From Persicaria tinctoria (Eukaryota; Streptophyta; Magnoliopsida; Caryophyllales; Polygonaceae), in contig JBANSL010000019.1 in assembly GCA_037127255.1 (NCBI GenBank), positions 18,871,001 through 18,935,000 on the forward strand: a stretch of 64,000 nucleotides of DNA, read 5' to 3'. A program made the translations under genes and the position numbers. Shown piece by piece: positions 54,319 to 64,000 of this stretch (positions are counted from its first letter, which is position 1; every line of letters begins with the position of its first letter). The notes beneath the pieces were generated by a model. It saw nothing but the letters and a program-made list of their open reading frames with translations, did not search any database and was not told where the DNA came from.

Positions 54319-55983
54319 ATGTTACCTGGGGCTGGGGTTTTCATGGAGGATGACTTTGAAACTCACAAGCAGCTATACGAGGGGTGTGGAAAGTTCTCTA
54401 ATTTTCTTGAACTATCCGCCATTGATGACTTGGCGGGCTTCAAGAGAGCGGTCGAGGAAGAAGGCCGCGGTTTGAATGAACCGAGCTTGTGGTATGGGAG
54501 AAGAATCGGGTCCAAGAAGATGGGGTTCGAGGAGAGAACCCCTCTTATGGTTGCCGCCATGTTCGGGAGCGAGGATGTGCTCACCTACATCATCCAAACC
54601 GGCCGTGTAGATCCCAATCGCGCTTGCGGGTCAGATGGTGCCACTGCACTCCACTGTGCCGCTGCCAGCGGCTCTTGCCGCTCCCTTGAGATCATCAAGC
54701 TCTTGATTGCCGCGTCTGCGGACATCAATTGCGTTGATGCCGAAGGAAATCGTCCCGCTGATTTAATCGCTCACTGCCCCAATTCATCCTCCAAATCGAG
54801 AAAGAAAACCCTAGAAATCATACTGAAAGGTGCAGATGCAGCTGATCCGCCGGAGATTCCGATTCCGACGAGAAAGGAGTATCCGATTGATCCGACTCTC
54901 CCTGACATACAGAACGGGGTTTACAGCACAGACGAATTCAGGATGTACACATTCAAGGTGAGGCCTTGTTCGAGGGCTTACTCCCATGACTGGACGGAGT
55001 GTCCGTTTGTGCATCCAGGGGAGAACGCAAGGAGGCGGGATCCAAGGAAGTATCTTTATAGCTGTGTCCCGTGCCCGGAGTTTCGGAAGGGTTCGTGTAG
55101 CAAAGGGGATGCTTGTGACTATGCACACGGTATATTCGAGTGCTGGCTGCATCCCGCTCAGTACCGAACCCGTCTCTGTAAGGATGAGGGCAATTGCACG
55201 AGGCGGGTGTGCTTCTTCGCGCACAGGCCTGAGGATCTCAGGCCTGTGTATGCTGCAACTGGTTCAGCTATTGAATTCCATTCCCCGAGATCAATGGCTT
55301 CTCTTAGCCCAATTTCACTCGGATCACCGAACAGCGGCTCCTCCTCGCCTATGTGGCAGAGCCAGATCAACATGGCCACACCGCCGGTGTTGCAGCTGCA
55401 GGGTAGCCGGCTGAAGATGGCGTTGAATGCACGAGATATGGGTGTGGAAGCCGAGTTGCTTGACCGAGTAAAGCAATTCCGAAGGCAGCAGTTGTTGGAA
55501 GAGTTGGCAGGTCTGTCTTCCAATTCTGGGAACAACTCGCCAGTCTCGCCCTATGGTAACATAGATGATGTTTTGGGTTTGCCTCAATCCCCAAATTACT
55601 CCTCTAGACCAGCTGCGTTTGCAGGGAAGAGCCTGAGCTTCATTGATCGCAGCAGCGCAGCAAACCGTCTCTCTGGGCTGTCTTCCCCAGCCCCTTCCTC
55701 TCCAACGACAACACCCTGGGGATCACCCAATGGCAAATTGGATTGGGGGATCCAGGGAGAAGAGCTCAACAAGCTGAGGAAATCTACATCTTTTGGGATC
55801 AGGAGCTGTGTCAACAACCCTCATCCTCCCGGGGCTGCTCCTGAGGCTAATCCGGCGCAGTTTGGTTTCAACGAGGAGTTGAAGCAGCGGAAGCAATCTT
55901 GTCTCATCAACCATGGAGGGTCCGAGAGGACACCTTCTTGGGGGGAGCAGTTCTACTTGGATCAACAACAGATGGTTGCCTGA
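54319..55983 (+). CDS. Ankyrin/tandem CCCH zinc-finger protein (plant RR-TZF type, 554 aa)
   Basis: Single coding exon. Residues about 74-160 form two ankyrin repeats (TPLMVAAMFG; TALHCAAASG). Residues about 206-250 are the Arg-rich plant motif (RMYTFKVRPC, RRDPRKYLYSC). The first finger at 252-270 is C-X7-C-X5-C-X3-H; the second at 287-302 is C-X5-C-X4-C-X3-H. This is the RR-TZF architecture of the Arabidopsis TZF7-11 group, which bind AU-rich RNA, shuttle between nucleus and cytoplasmic granules, and act in stress or hormone signalling. The C-terminal third is Ser/Pro/Gln-rich. Translation could start at Met1 or at Met9 (MEDDFETH); Met1 is kept as the longest. AATAAA at 56236-56241 is a likely poly(A) signal. 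The gene converges on the SDR gene. Confidence 0.95.
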   Translation: MLPGAGVFMEDDFETHKQLYEGCGKFSNFLELSAIDDLAGFKRAVEEEGRGLNEPSLWYGRRIGSKKMGFEERTPLMVAAMFGSEDVLTYIIQTGRVDPNRACGSDGATALHCAAASGSCRSLEIIKLLIAASADINCVDAEGNRPADLIAHCPNSSSKSRKKTLEIILKGADAADPPEIPIPTRKEYPIDPTLPDIQNGVYSTDEFRMYTFKVRPCSRAYSHDWTECPFVHPGENARRRDPRKYLYSCVPCPEFRKGSCSKGDACDYAHGIFECWLHPAQYRTRLCKDEGNCTRRVCFFAHRPEDLRPVYAATGSAIEFHSPRSMASLSPISLGSPNSGSSSPMWQSQINMATPPVLQLQGSRLKMALNARDMGVEAELLDRVKQFRRQQLLEELAGLSSNSGNNSPVSPYGNIDDVLGLPQSPNYSSRPAAFAGKSLSFIDRSSAANRLSGLSSPAPSSPTTTPWGSPNGKLDWGIQGEELNKLRKSTSFGIRSCVNNPHPPGAAPEANPAQFGFNEELKQRKQSCLINHGGSERTPSWGEQFYLDQQQMVA

Positions 55984-56541
55984 ACCAACCACTTGGAAAC
56001 AGCAGGTGAAGTTTCGAAGACTTTTTCAGAACAACTTTGCTCATACATTAGTAATTCTTTTTATTAAAAAAAAAATGATGGGTTCAGTACATTTAACAAA
56101 ATGAAGGGTGGATCTCTGGCTTCATTGTTGTGAAAATTTCAATTTTTTTTACTGATTTATTGGTTTATGCATTTTGTTGATCGGTTTGTAAAAATATAAT
56201 GGTTTCCATATATTTATTATATGTATCTCAATTTGAATAAAGTGTATATATATTTCGTTGTAACTTTGAAATTATTCAAAAATATTTGTGAAGTTGGAGA
56301 AATACTTTCCTACTAGTTTTTTGGGTGCTTGTTTTGTTTTGTTCCCAGCAATGGAGTATGATTAGGTCGACCTGCATATAAATATAGTAACTTGTAAGAG
56401 GAACTCCATTACAATACCCAACAAATGCGATCAAGTGATCAACACAAAGGCAATAAATAAACAACACATTTTAGTTCTAGCTAGTTTGAAGACACACTGG
56501 CAGTTAAAATGAGTGCACCTCGTCTCGCCTCTGCTAAGAAG

Positions 56542-59500
56542 TTAGGATGGGATACTGGAGACCTCACGGAGGGTACTGATGATGGCGTCTATCAACTTGT
56601 GAGATCCACTGGTGCCTGCCAACAACAGGTGTTTTGGTGCTTCAGCTCTGTCAAAGTAAAATGCTCCAGAAACGAGCTTCTCTTTTGGCTGTAAAGCCAG
56701 CCATATGATTGTGTCGGCACCTTCCTCACGACTCCGTAGCTTACCAGACATTCTAATAAAATATGATAAGAAAAGATATCACAACTTCACAATGCTCATT
56801 CTTAATTCTGAATTCAAGGAAATTATAGTCCAAGAAACAAGGAAAAACATGGATTCTCATAATGAGGTGACGTTGACAACTAAAAATTACAGAGTATGAT
56901 ATTTGGTCTTCAGTACGTTATAAATAACCGGGGAATGACAGTAGCAAGCAACTCACAAAATGGAGACATAGAATCATCTATTCTCTATTAGGTACTCTTC
57001 CAGTGATTTTGTGCAACCATAGCTTACACATTAGGAAATCTCACTTGGATGCTAATAGGAAAATTTTTCGCTCAGGTGCCATCAGATTTGGCAATAACTC
57101 ACATATGATACAAGAGGTATGGAAAATTTCATTCAAGTGACGTGAGGTTACAATCTTGTCTCACTAAGTGACAACCAATCGACATGAGTTTATAGTTACG
57201 TTAAATAATTTGAGCAAAGTATATGAGGTATATTTAACACTCGAGTAGAGTTACTGGCTTTCTGTAATGACATTGCAAGTATAAAATTTACTTTATTTGA
57301 CTACAAGTATCAGTTTTTGAAACAGTAAGAATCACGACATTTTTTGTCACTCGCATAGAATCATGACACTCTCTCGACTTGTTCGGAAAAAGTGTGTGTA
57401 CATCCTGACCTCCTAGACCCCGCTTTAATGCGGGATCAACTGGATTGTTTTTGTTGTTGTTTTGTTGCATAGAATCATGACATTTTTTGTCACTCACATA
57501 ACCTAAACGAGATTTCCCCAAACAAGATAACCAAATGCTATTATGCACCTAATGAAATTTTTCCTACACATTCAACCATTGATACCTATGACTTCAAATC
57601 TCTTAAATTTCTTTAAAAAATTTAATATGAAATTACTTTAACTATACTTTCAAAGCATAATCCTTTTACCAAATAAATAAATTAACTCACAAACATGGAA
57701 ACAAATAACTAAGATAGATCCTTACTTCTCTGAAAATTCAGGTAAACTCTTGGTGACTCCTGGTGTCTCTGCCCATCCTGGATGCATGGAGTAGAACCCA
57801 ATCCCTTTATTCTTGTACATCTCGGCCCATTTTTCTGTCAAGGCAACCTGAAATTTACAAAGTGCTCTATGAAAACACACATTTTCGGGTACAAATCGGA
57901 CACCACGGGATAAAATGTAGGAAGGGAAGGGAAAGAAAATATTGTTCAAGAAAAACACTCTTTTAGCACAAATTTGGAATGTTGTTGCGTAGATAAAACA
58001 ATAAAATATACGGAGTACTTTTTTTGGTTCAACAATAAAATATTTGAAACTATACAACATTGACCTTTGATCACTAAATTATATTGAAACTATACACTAT
58101 TGACCTTTGACCAAGGATATACAAGACATTGCACTCAAATTGGCAAGAGATCAAGGCCTAATTTTATCATTTGTAGTAAGGTTGAATTATGGGTAGTAAG
58201 ATTGGATTTTTTTTTTTTTTTACCTGAATTCGCTTGTTTCGAGCGTACTGTACAGTTCCATCAAAATTGCCTTCACTGAACTTCAAAACACCATTACTCA
58301 GACATCAGTAAAGGAAGGTATTTGTTAAATTCATTATTGTCTAATAAAATAGAATGGGTGAGGGCTTACTTGCAAATCTGTTGTTAATTGCTGTGTGTAC
58401 ATTCCACCCGAGGAAACAGTTATGACTCGAGCATCAGGTGCTGCCTTCTCCAGCACCGGCAACATCAATTCTGTCATGGCATAAGCACCCAATACATTTA
58501 CAGCAAAGTTCATCTCGAATCTGAAAGTGCAAAGAACTTAGTTATAACAGTGACAATTGATAAACAATGTTTGACATATGTTGAAAACAATATATGAATA
58601 GGAGTTCAGAGACTTGCCCTTCTGAAGTCAAAATACGTTTAGTCTCAAGCAAACCAGCATTGTTGACCTAATGAGCAAAACAAAGAAAACTATCTTTCAC
58701 TCTTGGATATTTCATTCATGTACCACTTACTATATGAATTAATTGAGGAAATAAATGTTAGTACTAGTGATGCTGTTGGATACTTAAATATCTTTTTGAA
58801 AATAACCTTGCAACTAGTTTACAAAGAATTTTTTTCACCAAGTAACATTTTGTCGAAATTCTTCATGTAAACATACAAATTCTATATAATTACCAATATA
58901 TGAAATACTAACGAAATCAAGAGCCTCTTTAATTAATGAATGATGCCATGAAAAGTTTCTCTTCTCTCCTCTTACATATCAAAAATAAGATTTCGCACCA
59001 ATTCCCTCGCTATCTTAAATTCTAATTCTTCTAATTCCAAGCTCTAACCCTTTTCATCCTCTTCCTTTCAATTTTTATCTTTGTAAAGCTAGTTTTATTG
59101 GAATAAAATGTTCTCATTTAAAAACCATGTCCCTTCTGATTTGTAAAAAAGGGAGGAACCCTCCTGGAAATATTTACCATCAAATTAATGAAAATCAGAG
59201 GAAAATGTTTTGAACTATTAAAATAAACTCCACATTTACGTTCTACGGCTACCACGACCAGTTGGTATATGTTGCATGTGGCCCCACAAAACATGATCAT
59301 CAACCCTGTCTCATTCATAAACACATTTAAGTATTTTAAATGGAAGAAGGAATTGTGTTTTTCTCAAAATTCTTACCAAAACATGCACAGGCAAGTTCTT
59401 TGAAGAAAATCTAGATGCAAATGACTTGATATCAGATCCAGATGACAAGTCACAAACCTGCACCAAGAATAGAATAAGCCAAAGAAGGTAAAATGGTTAA

Positions 59501-60861
59501 GTTCATAATAGATATTTGTCCACAAAGTGTCCATCAGTCCAAAATATTGACCCACGTTCAAGAGTCAATAAATTAAATATGGAAGATCTTAGGTTCAGGA
59601 AACCAATGAAATACACCTCCAAGAAGACATTTTGATTTGCAGTTGCTGATTGAATTTTAGAAAGAGCAACTTCTCCCCTCTCCTTGCTACGGCATACCAT
59701 GTAAACAGATGCACCCCTGAAAGTACCCAGTATATAATGAATTTCCAGAAAACTATCCTTCATTTGTTACTTTGTTTCAACTACATATCCAACATTAGCC
59801 CAATTTTGCATACAAATATGACCTTGAAGCAAGACCCTCGGCTACAGCAAATCCAACACCAGAATTTGCTCCTGTAACAATGCAGTTCTTCCCATCCAAC
59901 CTTCCTTGCATATCTTCCTCATTAAACTTTTTTGAATGTTCCCTATATATTAACATATAATGGGTTAAACAACTTAAACATGACAAACCATTAAAGAAGA
60001 AAGAGTTAGAAATCGATAACCCATTAATCCTCATGCTGATATTGACTAGAACAGTTTGTAGCAGTAAGGAGATAATGACAGAATAATTCCATCGTTTACC
60101 TCTTTCATTGGGGGGAGGCACTTAGGGAGTTCCTAAATGCCATATGTATAGTTTAGATTATTAATTTTTAAATCGATGTCCAGAAATGGGACTAGTTTTG
60201 AAAAATGGCACTTTTCGTTTCAAGATTTCTAATCTGTAATGATAAGGTAAGCAAACTAGTTCTTTTAACTGCGTTATTTTTCTTAAAGAATCATTTGAAC
60301 ACAGTAATTCAAGGTTTGTGAAAGAAAAGGGATATTGTGTGGAAAACACAAACAAAGAGCGACGAGGCAAAACCACGGAAAAAGCTTGCACCCACATTTG
60401 GACCTAGGTTGAGCTTCTAGAACAAAGAAAATTCCCAGAATTGTGGATGAACAAGACCTAATCAGATTGTCAAAATGAAAAAGAAAACTTAATTAACCTA
60501 ATAGTAAATTGTACTTCAATTTCTAGATAATCTTTGAACAATAAGTACTTCTTTGGCTACAATTTTTAGAAAAGCAGATCAGATAGGCGTTGCAATTTGC
60601 AATGGCAAATTACATTGGAGAATTTCAGAACCCTGGAGCTTGCTCAACTTACATAAAACCAGCCTTGGTGAAATTCAGGTACCCATAAGCACCAAAAGCT
60701 GTTGCTCTCCATGCCTGAGAAGACAAAAAATAATGAAAAAAAAAATCAAGAAAAAACAATGTATAAAAATAAATAGATGAGAAAAATAAGTCCAAAAGCA
60801 ATTGATAAAGATTAGTGAGCTGAAATTGAGTAAAAGAAATGGTTACCTTGAGAATAAACAT
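56542..60861 (-). CDS. DHRS12-like short-chain dehydrogenase/reductase (322 aa)
   Basis: Coding exons on the minus strand: 60847-60861, 60653-60714, 59823-59942, 59617-59716, 59377-59457, 58618-58667, 58370-58520, 58224-58280, 57726-57847, 56542-56752. Together they give 969 nt. The NAD(P)-binding TGANSGVG motif is at residues 49-56, NNAG at 128-131, the catalytic Ser in VSSGG (179/180) and YARNK (Y205, K209). The C-terminus has EEGADTIIWLALQPKEKLVSGAFYFDR, typical of DHRS12 proteins. SDRs of this class are oxidoreductases; the substrate is not known. The hydrophobic N-terminus (MFILKAWRATAF) may be a membrane anchor. The intron after 58618 starts with GC (AAGG/GCAAGT), a GC-AG intron. All catalytic residues are present, so the gene looks functional. 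Confidence 0.93.
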
Positions 60862-62301
60862 TGCGCAGTATAAAACAGAAAATTCAATCCTAGAATGGAG
60901 CGGTTTCCCTCGGTTTCTATATAGTATGAAACACAGTATTCAGTTCAAAGCAACAACAATCAAATAGCTGCAGTTAATAGTTACTGCACAACCATCAAAC
61001 ATCAGCAAGTAGCAACCTTCAAAGTTTCATTTGGAAATAGCTCAATAGCAAGCATACGACTTCACAAATTAAAGCCCCTAGCACTAGCAATTCCTATTCA
61101 AGCCAGATCACCAAAACAAGTGACATCAAAAAGCACCTAAATTAGCTACTAGCAGAACTAATAATAAAAAACCAGTGGTAAATGTCTTGAATGTGATTTG
61201 CATTTGTGAAATTTCTTGGAGTTGGAGAAATATAGGCACCATCCCACTTTTCTACTGGGCCTGGCCAAGCTACAACACAAAGAGAACACACAAAAACAAA
61301 CATGTTCCAACCATCCAGTCAAAATAATATCATCCAAGAATAATGATTAAGAACAAAGACCAGTAAAGATAGAAATCAGCCCAGCAGTTAGTACTCATCC
61401 ATATTTTGCAGAGTAAAATAATGAAAAATTCAATGGACACAGGGAGCATGAGGCAAGCAGGAAGAGGATCAAGCTTGGGCAGTGATTCCTATGATATGTG
61501 TTTGGCAATCATAGGAATCACTGCCAAACATAAATCATCAACAAAGCAAGTAGCTAACACTTCAATAAGTAAAGTAAGTGTAATCACTGACTAAATTTTG
61601 AGAGCCAAAGTGAGCAATTTCAGCAACAAAAATCAGTCAAATTCCATCTGCAAATTCAATCCAAAAGTATAGGCTAGCAAGAGTACGTATGGCAAATGAG
61701 GATCATAACACAGACCATTAGATTTCTAAAAAACTTTGGACACTAAAAATAACAAGGAAATTTCAATCAGCTAAGGGAGTTCAAGCATAACAAAGTCTCA
61801 CAATCCTAGTTAAAACAAAATTAACAATAATCCCATAAAATCAGACCAGCAGTAGCAAGGTCACGAAAGTATCTGCTATGCAACAACCACGAACGTAGCA
61901 GAAAATCCATTCCAAAACAGCCAAGGCAATGTCAACAGAGCATAAAATTGATATAACTCAGGTTCGGGGTTCCTAAACAATTAAAAAAAAATCACGGCCC
62001 CAAATCAAACCAAATTCCCTCAACTAGTTCAGAAAACAGCATCATTCGATAAAGAACCAAATTATAGCAGAAAACTAGTTCAGCAACTTGAGCAAGACAC
62101 TACCGGAACTCAATATTATCAACATGAGACATCAGTTAACGTCGTAAACAAGCAAGCCTGAACTCAAGCAATACCAACCAATAACCCGATCAAGTTCAAC
62201 AAGTCACAAATTCAGTACAGATTTCACCCATTTCAGAAAATAAGGACAATTCACCACTTCAACACAAGGGAGAAGAAAGTAAGCAATGCCGAACCAGTTA
62301 C

Positions 62302-62510
62302 TTTTACTTCTACGGGAGTCGAGGTCGAGAGAAGGAGGAATCGCGGCCGATCGGGAGCAGCTGGGCGATGGCGGGAAGGGAACTGGTGAATCTGTACGGC
62401 GGAGAGGTGGGCTAGGCTTCCGAGGATGACGAGGCGGTGCGATCGTCGGTGGAGAGGGGGGTATCCCGTATCCGGGTATGAGAAAATTCGGATTACGAAA
62501 TTTATGTTTC
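62302..62510 (-). promoter_or_regulatory. Non-coding first exon and promoter edge of the DHRS12-like gene
   Basis: A donor site (AAAA/GTAACTGG on the minus strand, 62302/62301) and an acceptor just before 60889 (TTCTAG/GATTG) suggest a leader exon at 62302 upward and a 1.4-kb 5' UTR intron. Exon 2 (60889-60847) then carries the ATG at 60861. The exon 1 start is not defined by sequence; about 62500 is a guess. Confidence 0.5.
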
Positions 62511-62695
62511 AATGCGACGATTAGTCTTCAGTCTCGATTTCTAATCTTTGTGGCTCACTCGTTCCCATTTGTTTTCTGGATTTGAATCAGCGTTGGTGAA
62601 TCCGATCAACAATTGGGATGACTTCAGTGCTCCTCCTACAGGCGCATGCGGAGGAAATACAAGGCTGACGAGCTCACACGTACATAGCCACCACC
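62511..62695. other. Short spacer between the DHRS12-like promoter and a LINE 3' end
   Basis: No feature recognised apart from a 60-codon ORF that continues into the neighbouring T-run. Whether it holds the start of a divergent transcript cannot be judged. Confidence 0.3.
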
Positions 62696-63310
62696 TTTTT
62701 TTTTTTTTTTTTTTGTTGAAAAGGAAATAATTCGAATCCCAAACTTCAACCGAAGTTTAGGAAAACGAGAGGCCGAAAAATCGGCAGACGGGCTAACCGT
62801 CATGATACAATCAAATAAAAGCAAAATACAAAAAAGCCCGAATACAAAGATCATAGCGAAGAAGGCCAGCGGAGAAAAAGACGGGGGACACCGGGTGAAG
62901 ACTGCGAATGCCGAGAACATGGGAAAGCCGAAGGGCTGACACGACGACTCGACGCTGGGGAGACAGAGGCAGAAACCCAACAGCGGAAAAGGCGTCGCCT
63001 GGAGAAGTGAGGATAAACAACGTTCCCCCCACCGGGATGAGGGATCTTCGAGAATCACGAACACTTCCACGATCAACTGGAAAAATAGGGCGCCCAAGAC
63101 TGCAACTTCATCCGGAAACTACACGAAGTCAAACCCAAGAAACGACTCCACTCAGCTGGACAAAAACACAAGATCAAAGAAAAACGGGTAAAAAGGATAA
63201 AAACGAGTGAGTCGTTAGAGAGGCATGAGTTAGTTTTTAGGGAATATAAAAAAATATTCTCATTCCTTATTGGTGTTAGGCGGGAGGTTATCCCAAGCAT
63301 GTAAATAGAT
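62696..63310 (-). mobile_element. Probable LINE 3' end (minus strand, poly-A tail)
   Basis: A 19-nt T run at 62696-62714 is a poly-A tail on the minus strand. The preceding minus-strand sequence is T-rich 3' UTR-like. The 153-codon ORF (63097-62636) is hydrophobic low complexity and ends in poly-Lys from the tail itself, so it is not a gene. No RT or RNase H motif remains, so the family is inferred only from the tail and position. Confidence 0.4.
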
Positions 63311-63311
63311 T

Positions 63312-63330
63312 TATATATATATATATATAT
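63312..63330. repeat. (TA)n microsatellite
   Basis: A run of alternating T and A of 19 nt at the junction between LINE-like and GC-richer sequence. Confidence 0.9.
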
Positions 63331-64000
63331 TTTGATTGAAGGTGGCGTGCAAGGCCGAAAAAACGCAACCTTGCACGCCAAGGACCTGCAACAGAGCAAC
63401 GTGAGCAGTCAGAGCCTCCATTAACAAACCACGCAGCCCAGAAACACAGGTCGTACGTCGGTGGTGACTAGGGAGGACGGAGGCGGGGCGGAAGCGGCAC
63501 CGACAGAGAGCACGCTCCGGAGGACGCAACAGAGGAGCCAGATGAGGGGTGAGGCGTTAGAATCACAGCCAGACGACCTGAAGGAAATGCAGATCACAGG
63601 CTGAGATCGACGGGATCAATGGAGATAAAGAGGTAGAGCATGATTAATTGGATCTGCAGGGCGAGGCAATCAGCAACCGAGCCAGATCCAAGCGAGCACC
63701 GTATTAATCGCAAGCCAAAGGTGGAGATCGAAATTGTGAGATGAAAGAGGTTGGAAAGGTCGGGCAAGGGCGAGGCAAACCGGCTGTCAGAAACAGAAGA
63801 GGTTCACCCCGAGGAGAGCAGACAGTGGTGTACAAGCAGAGCAGCCATTGAAGCCCGGTTGCGTAATTGTGTAAGTTTGGGTTCAATAAAGGCTTGATCT
63901 CCATCGAAAGAGAAGAATGGGGCGAGCCCAGGAGGTATCAAGGCAACTTGACCCACGCTTCACAGTCGATAACCCAAAGATGGGAAAAAGTTCGATAGGC
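63331..64000. other. Unassigned GC-richer sequence at the right edge
   Basis: Starts with a perfect 12-bp stem hairpin (TGGCGTGCAAGG at 63343-63354, CCTTGCACGCCA at 63369-63380, 14-nt loop). The rest has no domain-bearing ORF on either strand (longest about 108 codons). It could be the 5' part of a LINE or part of an element continuing past the window. Confidence 0.3.

Noticed and set aside
54811..55817. Antisense ORFs of 73-137 codons over the CCCH gene
   Set aside because: Shadows of the high-GC coding exon.
62636..63097. 153-codon minus-strand ORF ending near poly-Lys
   Set aside because: The Lys run is the translated poly-A tail; the rest is low-complexity LINE 3' sequence.

Overview
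This is a eudicot-type plant nuclear segment; an asterid or Lamiales source is only a weak guess. The evidence is intron-rich genes with GT/GC-AG introns, a plant-specific ankyrin/tandem-CCCH protein, and LTR retrotransposons, Helitrons, LINEs and a hAT element of plant type. No bacterial operons, CRISPR arrays or organellar genes were seen.

Positions 1-14868 are a three-level nest of retrotransposons, all supported by target-site duplications (TSDs). An internally deleted Copia element on the minus strand (5' LTR 14663-14868, left end outside the window) is split in its gag gene by an Athila-like Gypsy element (1371-12931, TSD TAATT). That element encodes gag and protease but no reverse transcriptase or integrase. 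Its right LTR is itself interrupted by an odd inverted retroelement (8104-11367, TSD GAAAC) in which two LTR-like arms face opposite ways around a single Gln/Arg-rich ORF. Positions 14869-25130 hold a repeat-rich, GACGTC-containing stretch and a second Copia element (16096-24501, TSD TTACC). The RT domain of that Copia is interrupted by a 3.6-kb putative solo LTR (17639-21234, TSD CTCTT), which in turn contains a non-autonomous hAT element (18034-18839, 8-bp TSD). Positions 25190-25928 carry a LINE remnant with a head-to-head inversion. Positions 27975-32552 look like one or two Helitrons that captured gene fragments, including the last exons of a NUP35-type nucleoporin gene, now frameshifted.

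The gene-bearing right half contains four intact-looking genes. RUVBL1/RIN1-type AAA+ ATPase lies at 33111-43546 (+, 12 exons, 455 aa). Its fourth intron is 6.7 kb because an antisense Copia (35111-40504, TSD GATAT) sits in it. An SDS22-like leucine-rich-repeat protein lies at 47888-51842 (+, 10 exons, 425 aa). An ankyrin plus tandem CCCH zinc-finger protein lies at 54319-55983 (+, one coding exon, 554 aa). A DHRS12-like short-chain dehydrogenase lies at 56542-60861 (-, 10 coding exons, 322 aa) and is convergent with the CCCH gene. A 5'-truncated LINE with a 13-bp TSD (44050-46636), a foldback element and a tRNA-derived SINE separate RUVBL1 from the LRR gene. The right edge is LINE 3' sequence and unassigned DNA.

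The four genes are not an operon and show no obvious shared pathway; they are ordinary nuclear genes in a transposon-dense neighbourhood. The most unusual structures are the palindrome-studded Athila-like element, the inverted-LTR element nested in it, and the Helitron gene-capture region. Coordinates of splice sites come from reading conserved protein sequence across GT/GC-AG boundaries; no alignment or transcript data were available.
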